Origin: Ancylomarina sp048268005
Lineage (GTDB): Bacteria > Bacteroidota > Bacteroidia > Bacteroidales > Marinifilaceae
Direction of reading: 5' to 3'
NCBI GenBank assembly: GCA_048268005.1
Contig: JBLWWJ010000002.1
Coordinates: forward strand, 434,001-498,000
Length of the DNA: 64,000 nucleotides
The notes under the pieces were generated by a model. That model did no database searches. It was not told where the DNA came from and saw nothing but the letters and a program-made list of their open reading frames with translations. This document shows positions 26,732-36,200 of this stretch, piece by piece (position 1 is the stretch's first letter; the number at the start of each line of letters is the position of its first letter). The position numbers and the translations under genes are program-made.

Positions 26732-27280
26732 TTATATCAAGAACCACATAATGGAAGGAATAACAACTCCTACAAGTGCCAGTTTCCATCCTCGTTTTTT
26801 AAAACCATTTTTCCCTTTAGCAATTACTAATCCTGTTGTGCATATCAACAAGACACTAATTGCAAAGATATCGGAATACCAAAGCCAGATATCACTGGTT
26901 GACCTATGTAAATCAACCATTGGGCCAAGTAATGGTCTAATCTGAAATCGTTCAATTTGACCTTCACCATCAAAAGGATTAATAAAAGCATAAGCATCTC
27001 CGAAGTAAAGATTATACCCTCCTCTACGATATGCTGTTCCTCTTAATTCTAAATTTATATTATTTTCCTTTAACCAATTTTCAAAAAACTCATCGGTTAT
27101 GGCATCTCTATCCTTGGGAAAATCAATTTTAATGTCTTGAGTTTCATATACGTAATCACGTGGATCCCATGAATGACGATGGTTTAGAGCAATACCAGAA
27201 ATTGAAAATGCAATTAATAAGCCTACATAAAAATAAGAGAAATCTCTGTGCCAATTTCTCAACTTTAAACTCCAATTCAT
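26732..27280 (-). CDS. PepSY-associated transmembrane protein
   Basis: 182 residues. N-terminal RNWHRDFSYFYVGLLIAFSISGIALNHRHSW helix with the RxxHR motif, a periplasmic stretch (about 40-120) with a PepSY-like segment, a second helix (about 135-155) and a third at the C-terminus. Pattern of the PepSY_TM family, usually associated with iron or heme assimilation or with reductase modules. No such partner is adjacent. Confidence 0.82.
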   Translation of the reverse strand: MNWSLKLRNWHRDFSYFYVGLLIAFSISGIALNHRHSWDPRDYVYETQDIKIDFPKDRDAITDEFFENWLKENNINLELRGTAYRRGGYNLYFGDAYAFINPFDGEGQIERFQIRPLLGPMVDLHRSTSDIWLWYSDIFAISVLLICTTGLVIAKGKNGFKKRGWKLALVGVVIPSIMWFLI

Positions 27281-27344
27281 TGTTGAATAATTATTGTTAA
27301 ATTAAAACTATGTGTAATGTTGTTTGGGGCATTAATTTCAATGC

Positions 27345-27791
27345 TTAGATACGCACTTTAACTACGATTTTTCGAACTTTCGAGATTTGGTTTAGCGCAA
27401 CGCATGGCATATGAAGATCATCAGGGAAAAAGATTCCAAAGACTGATGGATCAAATTTGAACAAAGTTGACTCACCCTTGTAAAATGCATAATCATCTTC
27501 GTCATTTCTTTCTTCAAGTTCTTGATTGGTTTTAGATGTAAGCCCAATGTGTTCTTCTCCCTCGATAATATATTGAATATCGATGTATTTAACGTGTCCT
27601 TCAAGTTTACACTTTTCAATCTTCTTCGTCTCGTATTCCTGCACCATTGCAAAAACATCATCACCATCTATATTATAAGTTCCCAGCTCTATTCCAGAAA
27701 AATCTGAATTGATGATGTAATCAATTCCTTTTGCCAGTCTCTCACTTAGGCTAGCGTACAAATTTAAGTTCTCAATTTTATCTATAATCAT
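27345..27791 (-). CDS. YhcH/YjgK/YiaL family protein
   Basis: 148 residues of the cupin-like YhcH family (DUF386). Signatures: EYETKKIEKCKLEGHVKYIDIQYIIEGEEHIG with His/Asp metal ligands, and FFPDDLHMPC. Members are linked with sialic acid and other sugar catabolism, but the role here is not indicated by the neighbours. Confidence 0.88.
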   Translation of the reverse strand: MIIDKIENLNLYASLSERLAKGIDYIINSDFSGIELGTYNIDGDDVFAMVQEYETKKIEKCKLEGHVKYIDIQYIIEGEEHIGLTSKTNQELEERNDEDDYAFYKGESTLFKFDPSVFGIFFPDDLHMPCVALNQISKVRKIVVKVRI

Positions 27792-27871
27792 TTTTACTTT
27801 TTATAAAAACAGGAGTATGTTTATGTTTTTTTGAATGCGACATCAAACTTATTAAATTTATTGAAACGAAG

Positions 27872-27898
27872 AAAGGCTGCCACAATGGACAGCCTTAA
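27872..27898 (-). terminator. Hairpin after the 34-residue gene
   Basis: AAGGCTGTCC/GGCAGCCTT stem in minus-strand sense, with a weak T tract. Same arm sequence as the hairpins at 9144 and 28327. Confidence 0.55.
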
Positions 27899-27959
27899 TT
27901 TTATTTCTTTTACCTTTTTCTTAAAGGCATTCGTCGTAGTTTATTTTAAAAGAGAAGGA

Positions 27960-28064
27960 TTAATCCTTTTTAGCTTTCTTCTCTCTTTTTTCTGCTTTTT
28001 TCTCCTTAGCCGTTTTTGCTGGCTCTTTTTTGACATTCTTTTTTGCGTCTTGAGATTTTGCCAT
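27960..28064 (-). CDS. 34-residue Lys/Ala/Glu-rich small protein
   Basis: An ATG at 28064 opens a frame ending at TAA 27960-27962: MAKSQDAKKNVKKEP, then alternating K/E/A to the end. About half of the residues are lysine. Composition and length fit small basic proteins widely annotated as hypothetical in this phylum, possibly nucleic-acid or ribosome associated; that is inference. It is followed by a hairpin and is the most believable gene in this interval; the larger opposing frame is its shadow. Confidence 0.6.
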   Translation of the reverse strand: MAKSQDAKKNVKKEPAKTAKEKKAEKREKKAKKD

Positions 28065-28274
28065 GACTTTGTATTTTAAATGTTAGTTTTATTTTCTCAC
28101 AAGTGACTTATTAAAGTCTCTCAGCTATAAAAATACATTTTTATCTTAAGCTTTATAAATTTTTTAGCATTTAAGCTTCTTATTTCATATGCGCTTGGTA
28201 ACGGAAATGTATTTAAATATTTGATAAAATTTTCTTTTAGAAGTTTGGTATTCTATCACTCAAGTTTAATTCGT

Positions 28275-28406
28275 CCGATGAATAGTATGTATCGATATTA
28301 TTCATCGGATGATCCATATAAACACGAAAGGCTGCCCCTGAGGACAGCCTTTCTATTTTGAATTCATCTGATGATTAATTAAAATATAAATAATTCATCG
28401 GATGAT
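28275..28406. repeat. Cluster of ATTCATCKGATGAT repeats
   Basis: Direct copies at 28300-28313, 28362-28375 and 28393-28406; CCGATGAATA at 28275-28284 is the inverse of 28299-28308, forming a 10-bp stem with a 14-base loop. Confidence 0.8.
28327..28352 (-). terminator. Terminator downstream of ppdK
   Basis: AAAGGCTG/CAGCCTTT stem with inner CC/GG pairs and a short loop, about 65 bases after the ppdK stop codon. The T tract is poor. Confidence 0.5.
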
Positions 28407-28416
28407 TGTAACCGAT

Positions 28417-31134
28417 TTAGTTTTGCTTCAAGTTAGCTTGAGCAGCAGCTAAACGTGCGATAGGCACACGGAAAGGAGAACATGAAACGTACTCCATACC
28501 AACTGAGTTACAGAACTCAACTGATGATGGCTCACCACCGTGCTCACCACAGATACCTAATTTGATATCTTTACGTGTAGAACGTCCTTTTTCACAACCC
28601 ATACGAACTAATTGTCCGATACCTTCCTGGTCAAGAACCTGGAATGGATCATTCTTAAGGATACCTTTCTCAATGTAGATAGGTAAGAATTTACCAGCAT
28701 CATCACGAGAATAACCGAATCCCATTTGAGTCAAGTCATTTGTTCCGAAAGAGAAGAATTCTGCATGCTCAGCGATTTGATCAGCAGTCAATGCAGCACG
28801 AGGAATCTCGATCATTGTACCTACTAAGAAATCAACTTCGATACCTTTTTCAGCGAATACTGTAGCAGCAGTTTCTCTGATAATTTCTTCCTGCATCTTG
28901 AATTCCTTGATAGTACCAATCAATGGAACCATGATCTCTGGCTTAGGATCTTTACCTTTAGCTTTAAGATCACAAGCAGCTTCGATAATAGCACGAGCTT
29001 GCATCTCTGTAATCTCTGGGTAAGTGTTACCTAGACGACAACCACGGTGTCCCAACATTGGGTTAAACTCGTGAAGAGACTCAACTTTAGCTTTAACGAC
29101 AGATACATCGATACCTAATTTTTCAGCCATCTCTGCTTGAGAAGCTTCATCGTTAGGAGTAAACTCGTGCAATGGTGGATCCAGTAGACGGATAGTTACA
29201 CCAAAACCGTCCATAGCTTCAAGAATTCCAGAGAAGTCTTCGCGCTGAACAGGAAGTAATTTAGCTAAAGCAGCTTTACGACCTTCAACATCTTCTGCAA
29301 GAATCATTTCACGCATCTTCCAGATCTTATCGCCTTCGAAGAACATGTGCTCTGTACGACATAGACCAATACCTTTAGCACCGAATTCACGAGCAGTTTG
29401 AGCATCAGCAGGCGTATCAGCATTAGTACGAACATACATACGAGTGTTTCTCTCAGCCATGTCCATTACTTTACCGAAATCACCATCCAATGAAGGAGTG
29501 ATAGTAGCAACTTTACCTTCGTAAACAATACCAGTTGTACCGTTCAATGAGATGAAATCACCTTCTTTGTACTCAACACCGTTGATAGTCATTGAAGAAC
29601 CAGTAACTAAAGTACCAGCAGCAGAAGAGATACAACATTTACCCATGCCACGAGCAACTACAGCAGCGTGAGAAGTCATACCACCACGCTCAGTAAGAAT
29701 ACCTTCAGCAGCGTACATACCTTTCAAGTCTTCTGGAGAAGTCTCTCTACGTACAAGAATTACTTTTTTACCAGCAGCAGCCCACTCTTCAGCAGCTTCT
29801 GCAGAGAATACGATTTGACCTGTAGCAGCACCTGGAGAAGCAGGAAGACCTTTAGAAAGCTCTTTAGCAGCCTCTAGAGCTGATTTCTCGAATACTGGGT
29901 GAAGTAACTCATCTAATTTGTTAGGCTCTTGACGAAGAATAGCAGTATTCTCATCAATCATACCTTGCTCTAACATATCTACAGCCATCTTAACCATAGC
30001 AGCACCAGTACGCTTACCAGAACGAGTTTGCAACATCCAAAGTTTTCCTTGTTGGATTGTAAACTCCATATCCTGCATGTCAGAATAGTGATCTTCAAGT
30101 TTTTGCTGGATAGTATCTAGCTCTTTGTAAAGCTCAGGCATTGCTTCTTCCATTGAAAGGAAATTAGCTTTTCTTTCTTCTTCAGAAACGCCACCTCTTT
30201 CAGCCCAACGCTTAGAACCTACAAGAGTAATTTCAAGTGGAGTACGAACACCAGCAACAACGTCTTCACCCTGTGCGTTGATCAAATACTCACCATTGAA
30301 TTGGTCTTCACCAGTAGCAGCATCACGAGAGAAACAAACTCCTGTTGCAGAAGTCTCACCCATGTTACCATATACCATAGCCTGTACGTTTACAGCAGTA
30401 CCCCAATCGTCTGGAATACCTTCCATTCTACGGTAAAGAATAGCTCTTTCAGTATCCCATGAATCGAATACAGCACATACAGAACCCCAAAGCTGCTCCC
30501 AAGGACAAGTAGGGAAGTCAACACCAGCGTGCTCACGTACAACTGCTTTGTATCCTTCTACAAGTTCCTTAAGATCTTCAACTGTAAGTTCAGTATCTAA
30601 TTTGTAACCTTTAGCTTCTTTTAATTCGTCAAGAACAACCTCAAATGGGTTATGCTGTCCTTCTTCAGCCTCAACACCCATTACTACGTCACCGTACATG
30701 TGGATGAAACGACGATATGAATCGTAAGCAAATTTCTCGTTTCCTGATTGCTCAGCAACAATTTTTACTGTATCATCATTCATACCAAGGTTAAGAACAG
30801 TGTTCATCATACCTGGCATAGAAGCACGAGCACCAGAACGAACTGATAGCAACAAAGGAAAACCTTCTTTTGCATCAAATTTAGCGTTCATAGCTTTCTC
30901 AGTATCAGCTACAGCAGCCTCAACTTGCTCTTTAATCATTGCTACAACAGCATCTTTTCCAAGCTTGTTGTAATCAGTACAAACGTCAGTAGTGATAGTG
31001 AAACCAGCAGGAACTGGTACACCAATTAGGTTCATTTCAGCAAGGTTAGCACCCTTACCTCCAAGCAAATTCTTCATGTCTGCTTTACCTTCGGCCTTAC
31101 CGTCACCAAAAGTATAAACGTACTTAGTACTCAT
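28417..31134 (-). CDS. ppdK: Pyruvate, phosphate dikinase
   Basis: 905 residues in the full family order: ATP-grasp domain at the N-terminus (LLGGKGANLAEM, VRSGARASMPGMM), the swivelling phosphohistidine domain with GILTERGGMTSHAAVVARGMGK, and the PEP/pyruvate TIM barrel (RTEHMFFEGDK, FSFGTNDLTQMGFGYSRDD, GICGEHGG). Interconverts pyruvate + ATP + Pi with PEP + AMP + PPi; in anaerobic Bacteroidota it works in glycolysis or gluconeogenesis. Very regular codon use and the opposing stop-free frames suggest strong expression. Together with the nearby nifJ it marks the PEP/pyruvate node. Confidence 0.97.
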   Translation of the reverse strand: MSTKYVYTFGDGKAEGKADMKNLLGGKGANLAEMNLIGVPVPAGFTITTDVCTDYNKLGKDAVVAMIKEQVEAAVADTEKAMNAKFDAKEGFPLLLSVRSGARASMPGMMNTVLNLGMNDDTVKIVAEQSGNEKFAYDSYRRFIHMYGDVVMGVEAEEGQHNPFEVVLDELKEAKGYKLDTELTVEDLKELVEGYKAVVREHAGVDFPTCPWEQLWGSVCAVFDSWDTERAILYRRMEGIPDDWGTAVNVQAMVYGNMGETSATGVCFSRDAATGEDQFNGEYLINAQGEDVVAGVRTPLEITLVGSKRWAERGGVSEEERKANFLSMEEAMPELYKELDTIQQKLEDHYSDMQDMEFTIQQGKLWMLQTRSGKRTGAAMVKMAVDMLEQGMIDENTAILRQEPNKLDELLHPVFEKSALEAAKELSKGLPASPGAATGQIVFSAEAAEEWAAAGKKVILVRRETSPEDLKGMYAAEGILTERGGMTSHAAVVARGMGKCCISSAAGTLVTGSSMTINGVEYKEGDFISLNGTTGIVYEGKVATITPSLDGDFGKVMDMAERNTRMYVRTNADTPADAQTAREFGAKGIGLCRTEHMFFEGDKIWKMREMILAEDVEGRKAALAKLLPVQREDFSGILEAMDGFGVTIRLLDPPLHEFTPNDEASQAEMAEKLGIDVSVVKAKVESLHEFNPMLGHRGCRLGNTYPEITEMQARAIIEAACDLKAKGKDPKPEIMVPLIGTIKEFKMQEEIIRETAATVFAEKGIEVDFLVGTMIEIPRAALTADQIAEHAEFFSFGTNDLTQMGFGYSRDDAGKFLPIYIEKGILKNDPFQVLDQEGIGQLVRMGCEKGRSTRKDIKLGICGEHGGEPSSVEFCNSVGMEYVSCSPFRVPIARLAAAQANLKQN

Positions 31135-31271
31135 AATTATCGCTTTTTAGTTTTAATGTTATTTTCTGCCATAAAATAAAGCATTCAATAACAATTATAT
31201 ATTAACTTATAATCTTCAAAATCTTAAATTTACACGACTTTCTTGTGAAGAAAGCTTTGAAAATTGTACAC

Positions 31272-31279
31272 AAAAGTAG
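31272..31279 (-). promoter_or_regulatory. -7 element of ppdK
   Basis: TACTTTTG on the minus strand is an exact TAnnTTTG; it is the same octamer as in the tRNA promoter. The nearest TTTG on that strand is 24 bases upstream, longer than usual. Confidence 0.45.
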
Positions 31280-31400
31280 TGTTCTTTTTTCAAAAAAGGA
31301 AGCAAAGAACGGACAATCTAACTGTCTTTTTTAAAATGATTTAGACTTTTATTTTTCAAACGTTTGCGCTTATTCTAATTCTAAAATTTTAATACTCAGA

Positions 31401-31432
31401 GAGAAAAAAAAGCTGATCGATTGATCAGCTTT
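31401..31432 (-). terminator. Terminator of the DHOD-like gene
   Basis: Perfect 10-bp stem AAAGCTGATC/GATCAGCTTT (31409-31418 with 31423-31432), 4-base loop, then eight T residues on the minus strand. Confidence 0.85.
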
Positions 31433-31453
31433 CTTCTGGTCGTATTATTCTAT

Positions 31454-32467
31454 TTATCGCATAGGATACTTATTGATAATTTCTTCCGGCTTTAATAAGA
31501 AATCAAGATATTGAGCTCTGTGGTATATGTCTGTGCTCTTTATTTCGTTATCAGAAAGTTTGCCTCTAAACTCACTGATCGATTTGTAACCTTTTTCATC
31601 CATCCAGCTTTCAATATCAGCAAGAACTTCAGCTATATACGAAGGCTCATTCTTATAAATGGCACTCACCATTTGAACCACATCGGCTCCACTCAATAGC
31701 ATTTGAATTACATTTTCGTAGGTGTAAATACCATTGGTTCCACACAATTGACTTTTAATTTTCTTGTGCAATAAACCCACATATCGAAGTCCCAATTTGA
31801 AATCACCACGATTACTTAGATTGAAACGAGTAATGTGGTTTTCCTTATTGATATTCACTTCGGGTTGGAATAAACGATTAAATAGCGCGAATGATGAAGC
31901 ACCAGCCTTATCAAGTCGACTTACAAAATTCATCGTATTGGTGTAATAAGGGCTTAATTTAATGCAGAATGGAATTTTCAATCTCTTTTTTAAAGTCTTG
32001 ACGATCTTGATTTTCTCTTCCTCAATCTCAGCGGCTGTTTTTTCCATATCGGTTGGCATCGAATAGAAGTTAAGCTCCAGTGCATCAACACCGGCATCTT
32101 CAAGTTGTTTGGCGTACTCGAACCAGGTTACGTCGTAAACACAGTTTAGGCTGGCGATAACGGGTATTGAGATATTCTTTTTGACATCGATTAATTTTAA
32201 GATATGTGCCGTAGGACCTGCATGTTCTAGAGTAGGGAAGAGGGAGGTCATCTCCGCATTTCGTTCTGTATATAAATCCAACTCGTCATCGAGTTGAGCT
32301 CGTTCCATTTGGATTTGTTCTTCGAAAAGAGATTTATAAACAATAGCACCTGCACCAGCACGTTCTAATTCTCTTGCACCATCAACAGTTGCCGATAGAG
32401 TGCAAGCACCAACAATAATGGGGTTTCTTAGCTTAAGCCCCATGAATTCTACATTTAAATTTGCCAT
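31454..32467 (-). CDS. Dihydroorotate dehydrogenase-like flavoprotein
   Basis: 337 residues from the ATG at 32467 (M-A-N-L-N-V-E-F), which starts the conserved domain at once; the upstream ATG at 32497 adds ten residues of poor quality. TIM barrel with FMN signatures: LRNPIIVGACTLS, NFYSMPTD, FCIKLSPYYTN, and the C-terminal SGADVVQMVSAIY phosphate loop. Family members of this type sit beside pyruvate:ferredoxin oxidoreductase genes in Bacteroidota and are probably not pyrimidine enzymes; here nifJ lies just upstream across one small gene. Confidence 0.85.
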   Translation of the reverse strand: MANLNVEFMGLKLRNPIIVGACTLSATVDGARELERAGAGAIVYKSLFEEQIQMERAQLDDELDLYTERNAEMTSLFPTLEHAGPTAHILKLIDVKKNISIPVIASLNCVYDVTWFEYAKQLEDAGVDALELNFYSMPTDMEKTAAEIEEEKIKIVKTLKKRLKIPFCIKLSPYYTNTMNFVSRLDKAGASSFALFNRLFQPEVNINKENHITRFNLSNRGDFKLGLRYVGLLHKKIKSQLCGTNGIYTYENVIQMLLSGADVVQMVSAIYKNEPSYIAEVLADIESWMDEKGYKSISEFRGKLSDNEIKSTDIYHRAQYLDFLLKPEEIINKYPMR

Positions 32468-32665
32468 ATGAATTAGGATTAAAAATTTCGAGTACATCTA
32501 AATTAATCAATTCATGCGAGTAATTCAATAGTAGAAAAATGTCTTTAATTGCGTGGTAATCAATATATAGGTGTGGGGTGGTTGGTAATGCAGGACTTTT
32601 AGGTCTTATTTGTTTGGAGTTGTTTTGTAAAATTCATGCTTAACAGATTTAAAAAATTATATCCA

Positions 32666-32697
32666 TAAAAAACGCCCAATTCTTTCGAGTTGGGCAT
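32666..32697 (-). terminator. Terminator of the His-rich lipoprotein gene
   Basis: GCCCAACTC/GAATTGGGC-type stem (32674-32680 with 32689-32695) followed on the minus strand by GTTTTTT. Confidence 0.75.
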
Positions 32698-32720
32698 TTG
32701 AAAATTTTATTGTTTATGAT

Positions 32721-33098
32721 CTATAATCTCTTATAGGTACTCATTTTGTTGCCATGTCCCATCTTTAAAAGCGTTTCACTTTCAAACACATAATCCATCA
32801 TATGATCTTCGGGTTGTTTATGTTCGTGATTGCAGTTTTCATGTGCATGTTCTTCTTCTGCATGTTTCAAAACGATATGACCATCCTTAAGTGCGAAAAT
32901 TCCTTTTTCAAGTAACTCACCGTTCTTGTAAAACATCCAATGATTGTCCTTTGTAAACTCTACAGTAATTTTGACATCGGGATTTGCACTGTTTTGCCAT
33001 TTACCTATCATCCGTTCTGAATCTGTCTTAGTCGCACAAGAACTAGCTATTGTTACAGTCACAAAGAGGATGGCTAAAACTTTAAATAATGATTTCAT
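32721..33098 (-). CDS. Small lipoprotein with His-rich segment
   Basis: 125 residues from the ATG at 33098, with lipobox IASSC. An in-frame ATG at 33125 lies inside the -7 promoter element, so it cannot be the start. The protein resembles lipocalin/DUF-type lipoproteins by its GKWQNS and TVEFTKDNHWMFYKNGELLEKGIF beta pattern, and carries a histidine cluster HAEEEHAHENCNHEHK (about residues 82-97) likely to bind a divalent metal (zinc, copper or nickel). No known family recognised. Confidence 0.75.
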   Translation of the reverse strand: MKSLFKVLAILFVTVTIASSCATKTDSERMIGKWQNSANPDVKITVEFTKDNHWMFYKNGELLEKGIFALKDGHIVLKHAEEEHAHENCNHEHKQPEDHMMDYVFESETLLKMGHGNKMSTYKRL

Positions 33099-33122
33099 AA
33101 ATATAATATTTGGGTTAGCTAC

Positions 33123-33130
33123 CAAAGCTA
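33123..33130 (-). promoter_or_regulatory. -7 element of the His-rich lipoprotein gene
   Basis: TAGCTTTG on the minus strand matches TAnnTTTG, 25 bases before the ATG at 33098 and therefore decides the start. Confidence 0.55.
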
Positions 33131-33211
33131 AAAATTTCCTCGAGATATTCTAGCTGATTTGGAAAACATAAACCGAAATATTTGTTACAATCATTTTAAG
33201 AATAAACTGAA

Positions 33212-33247
33212 ACAAAAAAAAAGTCGATTCCCAAGAGAATCGACCTT
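33212..33247. terminator. Terminator of nifJ
   Basis: GTCGATTC/GAATCGAC stem (33223-33230 with 33237-33244) with an A run on the left and T run on the right, so it can work on both strands; on the minus strand it ends nifJ. Confidence 0.8.
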
Positions 33248-33269
33248 TTTGATATTTATAAGCAATAGT

Positions 33270-36200
33270 TTACTCCTCAGAGAAATCTAAAGCAGCTTGA
33301 CGCTTGTAAGACTTGTATCTCCACAATGCATTCTCTTCAGCAGCTTTGAATAACTCCTTAGCACGCTCAGGGAATGATTTCTGTAATGAAGTATAACGAA
33401 CCTCACCTAACAAGAAATCCTGGAACTTATCCCACTGTGGCTCTTTTGAGTCAAGAGTGAATGGGTTCTTTCCTTCAGCTTCCAATAGTGGATTATGACG
33501 GAATAAGTGCCAGTATCCTGCTTCAACAGCTTTCTTCTCTTCCAATTGAGATTTACCCATAGAAGCTTTCAAACCGTGAGAAATACATGGTGAGTATGCA
33601 ATGATCAATGATGGTCCAGGGAAGGCCTCAGCCTCTTTAAGCGCTTTCATGTATTGAGCATGATTCGCACCCATTGCAACTTGAGCAACATATACGTATC
33701 CGTATGAAGCAGCCATCATACCTAGATCTTTCTTTCTAACCACTTTACCTGCAGCAGCAAATTTTGCTACAGCACCAACTGGAGTTGCTTTAGAAGCTTG
33801 TCCACCTGTGTTAGAATAAATCTCAGTATCCATTACAAGAACGTTCACATCTTCACCTGAAGCAAGTACGTGATCTAGTCCACCGTATCCGATATCGTAA
33901 GCCCAACCGTCACCACCGAAGATCCACTGAGACTTCTTGATTAAGTAGTTCTTAAGATCCTTGATTTCTTTAGCAACCTCATGAGTTTCATTTTCAAGTG
34001 CAGCAAGAACCTTCTCAGATGCAGCAACTGAAGCCTCACCATTGTTGATGTTCTCTAACCACTCTGTAAATGCAGCTTTAGTATCAGCATTCACATCGTT
34101 GATAGCACCTTCCATACGTAACTGAATACGGTTACGCATCTTGCGAACACCTTCGTTCATACCGAAACCGAATTCAGCATTATCTTCAAATAGTGAGTTA
34201 GCCCAAGCTGGACCTTTACCACTCTTATCATTCTTACAATAAGGTGTAGATGGAGCAGATCCACCGTAGATAGAAGAACAACCAGTAGCGTTAGATACCA
34301 TCATTCTCTCACCGTAAAGTTGAGTGATTAATTTGATATATGGTGTTTCACCGCAACCAGCACAAGCTCCAGAGAACTCGAATAATGGCTGAGCAAATTG
34401 TGAATTCTTCACATTGTTCTTAGGAACTAATTCCTTATAACCAACTGTTTTGTCCATATAGTGCCATCTTTCTTTCTCAGCATCCTGAGTTTCCAGATGT
34501 TTCATTTCAAGAGCTTTTGCTTTTGGAGCAGGACAAATATCAGCACAGTTACCACATCCGGTACAGTCTTCAACAGCAACCTGAATACGGAAGTGCATAC
34601 CTTTAAGTTCTTTACCTGTAGCTGGTTTAACCGCTGTTCCGGCAGGAGCTGCAGCTAATTCTTCGTCTGTTAATAGGAATGGACGAATTGCAGCGTGAGG
34701 ACAAACATAAGCACACTGGTTACACTGAATACAAGTTTCATCTTTCCACTCAGGAACGTTCACAGCGATACCACGCTTCTCGAACTTAGTTGTTCCATTA
34801 GGGAAAGTACCATCTTCACGACCAGAGAATGCAGAAACAGGAAGATCATCACCTTTCTGAGCATTCATAGGATCACAAACTTCAGCAACAAACTTAGGAC
34901 GTTCGTTGGTGCCAGCTTCAGCAACATCAGCACTTAGCTTTTTCCAGTCAGCTGATACAGGAACTTCGATAACATTTTTTCCACCAGCATCAACAGCGGC
35001 AAAGTTCATGTTAACCACTTTCTCACCTTTGTTACCATACGATTTAACAATGGCTTTCTTCATTTCTTCAGAAGCTTGTTCGAATGGAATTACACCAGTG
35101 ATCTTAAAGAAAGCAGCCTGCATAATTGCATTAGTGCGGTTACCAAGACCTAATTCTTCACCTAATTTTGTACCGTTGATAATGTAGAATTTAATCTCGT
35201 TATCAGCCATGTACTTCTTCATATGATCAGGAAGATGCTTAATAGTCTCTTCGGTATCATAGATAGAGTTCAATAAGAAAGAACCACCTTTTTTCAATCC
35301 TTTTAATACGTCATATAAATAAACGTAAGCAGGAACGTGACAGGCAACAAAGTCAGGTGTTGTTACCAGGTAAGTAGAACGGATAGGCTCATCACCAAAA
35401 CGAAGGTGAGAAGCAGTAAATCCTCCTGATTTCTTTGAATCGTAAGCGAAGTAAGCTTGACAATACTTATCAGTTGAACCACCAATAATCTTAATAGAGT
35501 TCTTGTTAGCACCTACAGTACCATCAGAACCTAAACCGTAGAATTTCGCTTCGTAAAGAGATTCTGAATTCACTTTAACTTCTGGTAATAATGGAAGAGA
35601 AGTGAAAGTTACATCATCTACAATACCTAAAGTGAATTGATTCTTAGGTTCGTTCATTGCAAGGTTGTTATAAACCGCAATAATTTGAGATGGCGTAACA
35701 TCCTTAGAACCTAAACCGTAACGACCACCAATGATAAGAGGAGCATTTTCCTCACCATAGAATACGTCTCTTACGTCAAGGTACATTGGATCACCATTAG
35801 CACCGGTTTCCTTAGTACGATCAAGCACACAGATACGCTTAACAGAAGCAGGAATAACTGCTTTGAAGTGTTTCGCAGAGAATGGACGGTAAAGGTGAAC
35901 AACAACTAAACCAACTTTTTCACCGTTTGCATTTTTGAAATCAACGATTTCTTTGATTGTCTCGTTTACCGATCCCATTGCGATGATGATATTCTCAGCA
36001 TCCTCAGCACCATAATACATGAAAGGCTTGTATTCACGACCAGTAATTTTAGTCATTTCCTTCATGTAGTCAGCTACGATATCTGGAACCGCATTGTAGA
36101 ATGGGTTTGCAGCTTCACGAGCCTGGAAGTAGACATCAGGATTCTGAGCAGTACCTCTGGTAACTGGAGTTTCTGGGTTCAATGCACGATCACGGAAAGC

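Larger units (their letters stand above)
28065..28416. other. Intergenic region with 14-base repeats and terminator
   Basis: Holds three copies of ATTCATCKGATGAT (28300, 28362, 28393), an inverted partner at 28275-28284 and the ppdK-side hairpin at 28327. No RNA gene recognised. Confidence 0.6.
31135..31453. other. Intergenic region upstream of ppdK
   Basis: Contains the ppdK -7 element (31272-31279) with a long leader of roughly 130 bases, and the terminator of the DHOD-like gene (31401-31432). Nothing else recognised. Confidence 0.6.

Noticed and set aside
27831..28079. 82-codon Phe/Leu-rich plus-strand frame
   Set aside because: It is the reverse of the Lys-rich 34-residue gene and of a terminator; the Phe/Leu richness comes from antisense AAA/AAG codons.
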